A DNA stretch of 64,000 nt, from positions 3,596,001 through 3,660,000 of the forward strand of contig OZ241898.1 of NCBI GenBank assembly GCA_965203525.1, written 5' to 3'. The DNA comes from WTFV01 sp965203525 (GTDB lineage: Bacteria; Acidobacteriota; Vicinamibacteria; Vicinamibacterales; UBA8438). How positions within the stretch are numbered: the stretch's first letter is position 1; each line of letters starts with the position of its first letter. The translations under genes were made by a program, and so were the position numbers. This document shows, piece after piece, positions 48,216-55,343 of the stretch. A model generated the notes under the pieces. It did not search any database and was not told the origin of the DNA. It worked only from the letters and a program-made list of their open reading frames with translations.

Positions 48216-50179
48216 AAGCGCGGGTCGCCGCGGCGCTCGCCGAGGGCGGCGCGCTGGCGCGCGCGATGCCGGCGTTCGAGCCGCGGCCGGGCCAGCGGCG
48301 CATGGCGGCCGCCGCGGCGCGCGTGCTGGAGGCCGGCGGCGTGCTGCTGGCCGAAGCGGGCACCGGAACCGGCAAGACCCTGGCCTACCTGGTGCCCGCC
48401 ATCCTCAGCGGACGGCGCGTCCTGGTCTCGACCGGCACCAGGAACCTGCAGGACCAGATCTTCTACAAGGACCTGCCGGACCTGCGGCAAGCGCTCGGCG
48501 TCGACTTCCGCGCCACGTACATGAAGGGGCGCGGCAACTACCTCTGCCTGCACCGCTTCGAGGCGGCGTGCTCGGAAACGGCCGGCGCGCTGCTGCCGCT
48601 GGCCGAACGCAGCGTCCTCCGCCAGCTCGCCGAGTGGGCCGGCCGGACCGCGACCGGGGACCGGGCCGAGATCGAGGACCTGCCCGACGACCTGGCGCTC
48701 TGGAACGACGTCGCGGCGACGTCGGAGAACTGCATCGGCACGGAGTGCCCCGCCTACCAGGAGTGCTTCGTCACGAAGATGCGGCAGCGGGCGGCCGAGG
48801 CGGACGTGGTCATCGTCAACCACCACCTGCTGTGCGCGGACGCCGCGGTGCGGCAGAGCGCCTACGGCGAGGTGATTCCGGCGTGCGCGTCCGCGGTGAT
48901 CGACGAAGCCCACCAGCTCGAGGACGTGGCGACCCAGTACTTCGGCATCGCCGTCAGCAACCGCCGGCTCGACGAGCTGTATCACGACGGGCGGAGGTTC
49001 GTCGCCGGCGACGGGCCGCGGGCGGCCGAAATCGAGGAGGCGTCCGCGCGCGAGATGCTGGATCTGCTGGACGGCGTGCGCCACGACGCGCAGTTCTTCT
49101 TCGGCGCGCTCGCGCCGGCCGCCGCGGCCGGGGAACGCACCCGGGTGACCGCCGACACGCTCGCGCCGGCCGCCGGGCCCGCCCGCCGCCTGGGACGGCG
49201 CCTCGGCGAGCTGGCCGCCGCGGCGAAGCGGCTGGCCGCCCCCTCCGACGACACCGACCTGACCGCGCTCGGCCGGCGCGCCGAGGAGATCCGCGCCGAG
49301 CTCGAGTTCCTGCTCGCCGCCGCCGACGGCGCGTACGTCTACTTCCTGGAACGGCGCGGACGCGGCCTGTTCCTGCGCGCCGCCCCGATCGACGTGTCGA
49401 GCATCGTCCGCGAGCTGCTGATCGAACGGATGGAGAGCGTCGTCCTGACCTCCGCCACGCTGACCGTGGACGAGTCGTTCGCGTACGTGCGCGGGCGGCT
49501 GGGCATCGCCGACGCCACCGAGCTGCGGCTGCCGTCGGAGTTCGACTACCGCGAGCAGGCGATCCTCTATCTTCCGCGCGGGATGCCGCCGCCGAACCAC
49601 CCCCGCTTCACCGCCGCGGTGGCGCGGGAGGTCACGGCGCTGCTGCGGATCACCAGCGGCCGCGCGTTCGTCCTCTTCACCAGCTACGCCAACCTCCGCG
49701 ACGTGCGCGCCCGACTCGATCCGACGCTGCCCTACCCCCTGCTGACGCAGGGCGCGGCGCCGCGCAGCGTGCTGCTGCGGGAGTTCCGCGCCACGCCCAA
49801 TGCGGTGCTCCTGGCCACCTCCAGCTTCTGGCAGGGGGTGGACGTCGCCGGCGACGCGCTGAGCTGCGTGGTGATCGACAAGCTGCCGTTCGCCTCCCCG
49901 GGCGATCCACTGACCGCGGCCCGCATGGAGCAGATCGACGCGGACGGCGGCAACCCGTTCTCCGACTACCAGGTTCCGCTCGCCATCCTGACCCTGCTGC
50001 AGGGGCTCGGCCGGCTGCTGCGGCACCGCACGGACCGCGGCGTGCTGGCCCTGCTGGACCCGCGGCTGCGGACGCGAGGCTACGGGCGCCGCTTTCTGGA
50101 CTCGCTGCCGCCGGCGCCGGTGACCCACGAGCTGGCGGCGGTGTCCCGCTTCTTCGGTCCCGTGCGCAACGGCTCGTGA
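48152..50179 (+). CDS. dinG: DinG/XPD-type ATP-dependent DNA helicase
   Basis: Superfamily 2 iron-sulfur helicase of about 675 residues. Walker A is GTGTGKT at about 70-76, Walker B is VIDEAH, and the cluster cysteines are in NYLCLHRF and NCIGTECPAYQECF between them; C-terminal motifs include TSATL, TSSFWQGVD and LGRLLRHRTDRG. It unwinds damaged or looped DNA. The start is uncertain: the family N-terminus (GGALARAMPAFEPRPGQ) is already encoded upstream of the ATG at 48266, so the GTG at 48152 inside glyA is preferred. The last codons (RFFGPVR) are part of a 72-bp-period repeat that continues past the stop. Confidence 0.9.
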   Translation: MPEVPAVPDASPPRPAPDPGLEARVAAALAEGGALARAMPAFEPRPGQRRMAAAAARVLEAGGVLLAEAGTGTGKTLAYLVPAILSGRRVLVSTGTRNLQDQIFYKDLPDLRQALGVDFRATYMKGRGNYLCLHRFEAACSETAGALLPLAERSVLRQLAEWAGRTATGDRAEIEDLPDDLALWNDVAATSENCIGTECPAYQECFVTKMRQRAAEADVVIVNHHLLCADAAVRQSAYGEVIPACASAVIDEAHQLEDVATQYFGIAVSNRRLDELYHDGRRFVAGDGPRAAEIEEASAREMLDLLDGVRHDAQFFFGALAPAAAAGERTRVTADTLAPAAGPARRLGRRLGELAAAAKRLAAPSDDTDLTALGRRAEEIRAELEFLLAAADGAYVYFLERRGRGLFLRAAPIDVSSIVRELLIERMESVVLTSATLTVDESFAYVRGRLGIADATELRLPSEFDYREQAILYLPRGMPPPNHPRFTAAVAREVTALLRITSGRAFVLFTSYANLRDVRARLDPTLPYPLLTQGAAPRSVLLREFRATPNAVLLATSSFWQGVDVAGDALSCVVIDKLPFASPGDPLTAARMEQIDADGGNPFSDYQVPLAILTLLQGLGRLLRHRTDRGVLALLDPRLRTRGYGRRFLDSLPPAPVTHELAAVSRFFGPVRNGS

Positions 50180-50326
50180 GGGATGCCGCGGTCGGCCAGC
50201 ACGGACCACGAGATCCGCCGCTTCTTCGGTCCCGTGCGCGGCGGCCCGTGAGGGGTGCGGGAGACGGGCGGCATGCCGGGCAACGTCGGCCGTTTCTTCG
50301 GTCCCGTGCGCAGCGGTCCGCGAGGG
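50147..50326 (+). repeat. Three 36-bp direct repeats with 36-bp spacers at the dinG 3' end
   Basis: Copies at 50147-50182, 50219-50254 and 50291-50326 share TTCTTCGGTCCCGTGCGC and differ at a few positions. Offsets are exactly 72 bases, and all three encode RFFGPVR in the dinG frame, although the first two are followed by TGA. The two spacers are unrelated to each other. Confidence 0.93.
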
Positions 50327-50372
50327 AGCGGCCGGCCGGGGTCCGGGCCGCGTCGCGCGCGCCGCGGGCTGC

Positions 50373-50378
50373 TAGACT
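50373..50378 (+). promoter_or_regulatory. -10 element of the TPR gene
   Basis: TAGACT at 50373-50378 stands seven bases before the ATG at 50386, again the leaderless spacing. It is weaker than TATAAT but isolated in GC-rich DNA. Confidence 0.45.
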
Positions 50379-50385
50379 GGAAGGC

Positions 50386-51390
50386 ATGGGGCCGCACGCC
50401 GCTCCCCGCCCACGCGCCCGGCGCCGGCCGTGGCGCGGCGCGTGTCTGGCGTGCCTCGCCGCCGCCGGCATCTCGGGAGCGGCCGGCGCGGGCGCCGCGC
50501 AACCGGCCGGCACGGTGCGCGGCGCGGTCGTGGACGAAGAGCGGCAGGCGGCGGCCGACGGCGCGCTCATCGTCCTGCTTCCGCTCGGCGGCGACGGACC
50601 CTCCCTGGAATTCGAGACCGGCCCGGACGGCCGGTTCGCCCGCTCGGACGTTGCGCCGGGACTGTACGCGGCGACGGCGGCGCGCGGCGCGCGGCGCAGC
50701 GAGGTCTACCGCGTGCGGGTCCGCGGCGGGCGGGCGGTGGAGATCCGGTTCGTCCTGCGGCAGGACCGGGGCGCCACCCCCTGGATCGTCGCCGACGGCG
50801 CGCGCGGCCGCCTGGACGAGCTGTTCGCGGCCGGCGTCGAAGCCAACCGCGAGGGCGCGTACGACGACGCGGTGACCTGGTTCACGCTCGCCGCCGGACT
50901 CGATCCGAACTGCGTGGAATGCCACTACAACGCCGGCGTCGCCTACTCGGCGCTGGAGCGCTGGCCCGCCGCCGAACGCGCCTTCGAGGACGCGCTGGCG
51001 GTGCGGCCGGACTACACCGCCGCGTACTACGGCCTGGCCAACGTCTTCAACCGCTCCGGACGCCCGGAGGCCGCCGCCGCCGCCCGCGGCGAGGCGACGC
51101 GCCTGACCCTGGCCGCTCTGGAAGCGGGGCGCCGGCAGGCCGCCGAGGCGGTGGAGCGCGGCATCGCCTTCCTGGACGCCGGCAACCCGGAGGACGCGCG
51201 GCGGCGCTTCGAGGAGGCGGCCGGCAGCAATCCGGGCTACGCGCCGGCGTACTACTGGCTGGGGGTGGCGCTGACCGAGATCGGCCGGCCCGGACCGGCG
51301 CTGACCGCGCTGCGGCGGGCGCTCGGCCTGGACGAAGACGGCGAGCACGCGGCCGACGCCCGGTCGCGCATCGCCGCGCTGGAGCGCTGA
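50386..51390 (+). CDS. Exported TPR protein with N-terminal carboxypeptidase-regulatory-like domain
   Basis: The 334-residue protein has a twin-Arg-containing basic n-region and signal helix (GACLACLAAAGISGAAGAGAAQ), a beta-sandwich domain like carboxypeptidase regulatory domains (GTVRGAVVDEERQAAADGA to about residue 115), and four or five TPR units from about residue 140 (NREGAYDDAVTWFTLAAGLDPN, ERWPAAERAFEDALAVRPDYTAAYYGL). No enzymatic residues are seen; a protein-interaction role in the envelope is inferred. The ATG at 50386 is the only one before the signal. yggS begins two bases after its stop. Confidence 0.8.
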   Translation: MGPHAAPRPRARRRPWRGACLACLAAAGISGAAGAGAAQPAGTVRGAVVDEERQAAADGALIVLLPLGGDGPSLEFETGPDGRFARSDVAPGLYAATAARGARRSEVYRVRVRGGRAVEIRFVLRQDRGATPWIVADGARGRLDELFAAGVEANREGAYDDAVTWFTLAAGLDPNCVECHYNAGVAYSALERWPAAERAFEDALAVRPDYTAAYYGLANVFNRSGRPEAAAAARGEATRLTLAALEAGRRQAAEAVERGIAFLDAGNPEDARRRFEEAAGSNPGYAPAYYWLGVALTEIGRPGPALTALRRALGLDEDGEHAADARSRIAALER

Positions 51391-51391
51391 G

Positions 51392-52123
51392 CTGCCGAAC
51401 ACGCCGAGCACGCCGCCGGATCCGGACGCGCTCGCCGCGAACGTCCGCCGCGTCCGCGGGCGCATCGCCCGCGCGGCCGCGGCGGCCGGCCGGGACCCGC
51501 GGGAAATCCGTCTCGTCGCCGTCTCGAAGACGTTCCCCCTGGCCGCCGTCGAAGCCGCGGCGGGCGCCGGTCTCGCCGACTTCGGCGAGAACCGCGTTCA
51601 GGAGGCGCTCGGCAAGATCGAGCGGGCGGCGGCGCTGCCGGTGCGCTGGCACCTGATCGGCCACTTGCAGTCGAACAAGGCGCGCAGCGCGGCGGCCGCC
51701 TGCGACTGGATCCACTCGGTCGACAGCGTCAGGCTGCTGCGCCGGATCGACGCGGCGGCGGCCGAGGCGGGGACCGCGCCCGACCTGCTCGTCCAGGTGG
51801 ACCTCGCGGGGGAGGCGGCCAAGCACGGCGCCCCGCCGGACGAGGTCCCGCGCCTGTTCGAGGCGGCCCGGGCCTGCCGCGCCGCCCGCGTGCGGGGGCT
51901 GATGCTGATGCCCCCCTGGGCGGAGGACCCGGAGGCGGCGCGGCCCTGGTTCCGCCGGCTGCGGGAGTTGCGCGACGCGCTGCGCGGCGAAGGGTGCGAC
52001 CCGGCCGCGCTCGCCGAGCTGTCGATGGGCATGAGCCACGACTTCGAGGCCGCCGTCGAAGAGGGCGCCACGATGGTGCGCGTAGGCACCGCGATCTTCG
52101 GCCGCCGCACGCCGCCGCGCTAG
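51392..52123 (+). CDS. yggS: YggS family pyridoxal phosphate homeostasis protein, probable CTG start
   Basis: YggS/PLPBP binds PLP and balances vitamin B6. The protein shows IRLVAVSKTFPLAAV with the PLP lysine, FGENRVQEALGK, WHLIGHLQSNKA and LSMGMSHDFEAAVEEGATMVRVGTAIFG. The homologous N-terminus (ALAANVRRVRGRIARAA) is encoded from about 51420, but no ATG, GTG or TTG exists in this frame between the stop at 51302 and a GTG at 51641, which is well inside the domain. A CTG at 51392 has GGAG seven bases upstream and follows the preceding stop by one base, so I take it as the start (243 residues). A sequence error is the main alternative. Confidence 0.85.
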   Translation: MPNTPSTPPDPDALAANVRRVRGRIARAAAAAGRDPREIRLVAVSKTFPLAAVEAAAGAGLADFGENRVQEALGKIERAAALPVRWHLIGHLQSNKARSAAAACDWIHSVDSVRLLRRIDAAAAEAGTAPDLLVQVDLAGEAAKHGAPPDEVPRLFEAARACRAARVRGLMLMPPWAEDPEAARPWFRRLRELRDALRGEGCDPAALAELSMGMSHDFEAAVEEGATMVRVGTAIFGRRTPPR

Positions 52124-52182
52124 CGGCGGGGCCGATCGCCGCGCATCTCGGACAGGCCTCCTTCGGGCGGGGCGGGGCCGGT

Positions 52183-52995
52183 TCAGAAACGCCACACCCC
52201 CATCATGACCGGTTGCGCCGCGATCGGCAGATAGAGAAGCGGCGTGAACCTGACGCCGAGCCGCACGGCGAGTCCGTCCCGCACGGGCCGCGTCAGGAAG
52301 ACCTCGAGGTGGAACCAGAGGGACCACCCCACGGCGCTTTCCGTTTCGTCGGAGTAGCCCCACGCCGGAATCTCCGGATTCCACCGGCGGACCCTGGTGG
52401 TCTCTCTCAAGGCCAGCGCGCCGGCGCCGAGCCCGAAGTGGACGGCCTGCCGGTCGCCCGCGCGCCAGCGCCAGCGGTGGGTCACGTACGCGTAGACGGG
52501 GAACGCCCGTTCCACGACGTCGTTGCCCTCGCGGGGATCCACCCGCGACGGAACCGCCGTGACGCCCGCCGCGAGCCCGCGGCGCTCCGAGCACCACGTC
52601 GCCCAGGCGAGATCCACGCTCGCACCGCTCGGGAAGACGCTGTAGTCATCGATCAGGAGCGGATTCCACTTGTACCAGCCGCCGCCGAACTCGAGCCCGG
52701 CGGCCGGCTCCTGCGCCGAGGAGTTCCGCTGGAGCAGGGCGCAGCCGGTCGAGCCGTCGAACTCGATCCCGGCGGCCGGCTCCCGCGCCGCGGCGGGCGG
52801 GGCCGTCGACGGGGTCGGCACCGCCATCTCGGCCGCTGCCGGCCACGCCGGCTCCCGCGCCCAGGCGGGCGGGGCCGTCGACGCGCCCGAGCCGGGCCCT
52901 GCGCCCGTGGAGGCCGGCGCCGCCGGCTCCTGCGCCGAGGCGGGCAGGGCCGTCGACAGCATGGTTGCGAACACGATCGCGAGCCGGTGGAGCAT
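52183..52995 (-). CDS. Putative outer-membrane beta-barrel protein, copy A
   Basis: The 270-residue protein has a signal peptide (MLHRLAIVFATMLSTALPASA), a 95-residue low-complexity region in which AQEPAAGLEFGG or AREPAAGIEFDG recurs, and a barrel-like domain of about 165 residues ending in a terminal Phe (MMGVWRF), the classic outer-membrane signal. It is closely related to the next gene, so the pair is a tandem duplication. GGAGGG precedes the ATG. I cannot name the family; a small porin-like or lipid-A-type barrel is possible. Confidence 0.72.
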   Translation of the reverse strand: MLHRLAIVFATMLSTALPASAQEPAAPASTGAGPGSGASTAPPAWAREPAWPAAAEMAVPTPSTAPPAAAREPAAGIEFDGSTGCALLQRNSSAQEPAAGLEFGGGWYKWNPLLIDDYSVFPSGASVDLAWATWCSERRGLAAGVTAVPSRVDPREGNDVVERAFPVYAYVTHRWRWRAGDRQAVHFGLGAGALALRETTRVRRWNPEIPAWGYSDETESAVGWSLWFHLEVFLTRPVRDGLAVRLGVRFTPLLYLPIAAQPVMMGVWRF

Positions 52996-53053
52996 CGTTT
53001 CCCTCCCGCCAGGAAATGCGCAAACGGGGGGCGAACCGGCTCAACGGGTCTCC

Positions 53054-53173
53054 GCGCGGCGCGGGCAGGGCGCACCGTCACCCGTCCGCCGGCGGGGCGC
53101 GCAGTCGAACGGGCCGCGGCGAAATGCGCGCGGCGCGGGCAGGGCGCACCGTCACCCGTCCGCCGGCGGGGCG
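53054..53173. repeat. Two 46-bp direct repeats between the paralogous barrel genes
   Basis: Copies at 53054-53099 and 53128-53173 share GCGCGGCGCGGGCAGGGCGC and continue nearly identically to GGCGGGGCG; offset 74 bases. They fill the 186-base gap between the two paralogues and could mark the duplication junction. Confidence 0.9.
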
Positions 53174-53181
53174 GGGCCGGT

Positions 53182-53931
53182 TCAGAACCGCCACACGCCC
53201 ATCACGGCCGGTTGCGCCGTCAGCGGCAGATAGAGAAGCGGCGTGAACCTGACGCCGAGCCGCACGGCGAATCCGTTCCGCACGGGCCGCGTCAGGAAGA
53301 CCTCGGCGTGGTACCAGGGGAACACTCTACGGCGCCCTTGCGTTTCGCCGAAGTAGTCCCACGCCGGAATCTCCGGATTCCACCGGCGGACCTCCGTGGT
53401 CTCGCTCCAGGCCAGCGCGCCGCCGCCGAGCCCGAAGTGGACGGTCTGCCGGCCGCCCGTGCGCCAGCGCCAGCGGTAGGCCACGTACGCGTAGTAGAGG
53501 GGGAACGCCCGTTCCACGCCGTCATTGTGCTCGCGGAGATCCACCCGCCACGGAACCGCCGAGATTCCGGCCGCGAGCCCGCGGCGCCCGGAGCGCCACG
53601 TCGTCCAGGCGAGATCCACGCTCGGGCCGCTCGGGGAGACGATGAAGTCGTCGACCCCGAGCGGATTCCACTGGAACCAGCCGCCGCCGAACTCGAACTC
53701 GGTCCCGGCAGCCGGCTCCTGCGCCTGTTCGCCGCCGGCCGACGACCCGGCGGCGGCCGAGCCGCCGAACTCGATCCCGGCAGCCGGCTCCTGCGCCGGG
53801 ACCGGCGCGTCCGTCGACGCGCCCGAGCCGGGGCCTGCGCCCGTGAAGGCCGTCGCCGCCGGCTCCTGCGCCGGGGCCGACGCGGCTGTCGACAGCACGG
53901 CCGCGAACACGATCGCGAGTCGGTGGCGCAT
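53182..53931 (-). CDS. Putative outer-membrane beta-barrel protein, copy B
   Basis: A 249-residue paralogue of the preceding protein: signal MRHRLAIVFAAVLSTAAS, a repeat-bearing linker with AQEPAAGIEFGG and AQEPAAGTEFEFGG, then a barrel domain with WNPEIPAW and RLGVRFTPLLYLPLTAQP and the same terminal WRF. The start at 53931 has GGAGGG upstream and matches copy A; 16 further codons are open but not shared. The linker is shorter and differently arranged from copy A, so the AQEPAA units have changed number since duplication. Confidence 0.72.
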   Translation of the reverse strand: MRHRLAIVFAAVLSTAASAPAQEPAATAFTGAGPGSGASTDAPVPAQEPAAGIEFGGSAAAGSSAGGEQAQEPAAGTEFEFGGGWFQWNPLGVDDFIVSPSGPSVDLAWTTWRSGRRGLAAGISAVPWRVDLREHNDGVERAFPLYYAYVAYRWRWRTGGRQTVHFGLGGGALAWSETTEVRRWNPEIPAWDYFGETQGRRRVFPWYHAEVFLTRPVRNGFAVRLGVRFTPLLYLPLTAQPAVMGVWRF

Positions 53932-54047
53932 CGTTTCCCTCCGTCCGGGAATGCGCAAACGGAGGGCGGATCGGCTCAACCGCCTCGCGGCCGCGTGCCG
54001 AGCGGGCGCGCACGAGATCGATCCGGACCGGCGGCTCGATCCGGGCC

Positions 54048-54092
54048 GGCGTCAGCGCGAACGGGGCACCCGGCGCCGCGACCGGCGCTTCG
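54048..54092. repeat. Left copy of a 45-bp direct repeat bounding the accessory island
   Basis: The segment beginning GGCGTCAGCGCGAACGGGGC matches 60159-60203 at 43 of 45 positions in the same orientation. At the right copy it is the 3' end of the MmeI-like gene; here it is non-coding. The DNA between 54093 and 54197 holds no gene I can support. Confidence 0.85.
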
Positions 54093-54197
54093 TGATCAAC
54101 GACAATTATTTTGGCCGGTCGGCGAGGGCTCGATCGGCGGGCCGTTGGACGGCCCGGGCGGCGTGCGAGACTGCCTGTTTTCCTCCGGGAGGACGGG

Positions 54198-54283
54198 TTG
54201 GTCACGGACGCACAGGTTCGGCGTTTGCGCGAGAAAAGGATGGCCGGGAAGACGCTGGCGGCAGCCGTGGCGGCGGCCTGGAG
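54198..54283 (+). pseudogene. N-terminal fragment of an IS21-type transposase
   Basis: A 28-codon stretch reads VTDAQVRRLREKRMAGKTLA and continues AAVAAAW, the helix-turn-helix start of IS21-type (IstA) transposases. A TTG at 54198 has GGGAGG just upstream. The frame is cut by the IS3-type fragment that begins at 54284. Only the first HTH helix is left, so it cannot function. Confidence 0.6.
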
Positions 54284-54770
54284 TTGGAGTTGCCCCGGTT
54301 TCGTGGACACCTATCCTGTTGGGGAGGAGGAGGAGGTATTCGCGATGCCGAAATCGAGACCGCCGTATGCGGCGGAGTTCCGCCGGCAGATGGTCGAGCT
54401 GGTCCGGTCGGGGCGCACGCCGGAGGCCCTGGCGCGGGAGTTCGAGCCGTCGGCCCAGGCCATCCGGAATTGGGTGGCGCAGGCCGGCCGGGACGCCGGC
54501 GAGCGCACCGACGGCCTGCGCACCGGGGAGCGTGAGGAGATGCGCCGGCTGCGCCGGGAGAACCGTCGGCTGCGGGAAGAGCGAGAGATCCTGGCAAAAG
54601 CCACGGCCTGGTTCGCGCGGGAGACCGGATCCGGGGGGTCTACCGGTTCATGAGCGCGAATCAGGCCCGCTTCCGGATCGCCACCATGGCCCGGGTGCTC
54701 GGTGTCTCCCCGAGCGGGTACCATGCGTGGCGTCGGCGGGGTGCGTCCGCCAGGGCGCAGGCTGACGCGG
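54284..54770 (+). mobile_element. IS3-type element, 5' fragment 1
   Basis: The fragment has a left end TTGGAGTTGCCCCGG, an intact orfA and the first roughly 38 codons of orfB (MSANQARFRIATMARVLGVS, then SGYHAWRRRG), then stops at GCTGACGCGG, after which unrelated AT-richer DNA follows. A run of four A and a G at 54596-54600 is in the usual place for the orfA-orfB frameshift. The right end and the DDE domain are missing, so it cannot transpose alone. Bases 54771-54952 beyond it contain no gene I can support. Confidence 0.85.
54345..54653 (+). CDS. IS3-family OrfA (HTH protein), intact
   Basis: The 102-residue protein has an N-terminal helix-turn-helix (RPPYAAEFRRQMVELVRSG, EALAREFEPSAQAIRNWV) and a C-terminal leucine-zipper-like helix (REEMRRLRRENRRLREE). 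In IS3 elements OrfA binds the ends and is fused to OrfB by frameshifting. AGGAGG precedes the ATG. It overlaps the orfB remnant by four bases (ATGA). Without orfB it could at most act as an end-binding repressor. Confidence 0.85.
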   Translation: MPKSRPPYAAEFRRQMVELVRSGRTPEALAREFEPSAQAIRNWVAQAGRDAGERTDGLRTGEREEMRRLRRENRRLREEREILAKATAWFARETGSGGSTGS

Positions 54771-55343
54771 ACCTACACCATCGCACCCATGTAGAAAAAA
54801 ACGGAATTTATTTTTGCGCCGACCCTTTGCGGATCTATGCTTCGGATTGTGAGTACGCCGGCGATTCGCATCCGCCTGCGCTTCGAAGACCCTGAGACTG
54901 TCGGGACTTTCCTGCAATGGGTTGACTCGCACAGACGAGACTCTATCGAACGTCACGACTCGGGAAACGGCGGTTCAACTACCCAGTCGGCGTTGCAAGC
55001 CAGCCATCGTCGTATGGATTTCGGCTTCGGTCCACACACAACCGCGTGCGCAGATTCTTCGGGGAGCGGATTCGAACACACTGTCTGGTTTTTCGATCTG
55101 GCGTGGCCAGCGGTGAACGATACGAGGCCGTAACCTTCGTGGCCGACCATCACGCGCTCCGGGGCGTCTCCCTCTCTGTCAATCACATCGCGACGATACA
55201 CTGACATCGGACTGCCATCCCGGTCATCCTCGAACGCAGCCGACGACGGTCGAACGCGACCGCGGTTCTTGTCGTACAGCACGTGCCATTTGGGAACTCT
55301 CCGCAATAGCGCCACGTCGTCGGCGCACTCCGGATCGTCTGGA

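Noticed and set aside
50147..50326. CRISPR array
   Set aside because: Repeat and spacer are both 36 bp, but there are only three imperfect copies, the first is coding dinG sequence, and no cas genes are present.
54837..55133. Plus-strand 98-codon frame over the split cassette gene
   Set aside because: The minus strand has the better gene, confirmed by the restored junction across the IS66 element.
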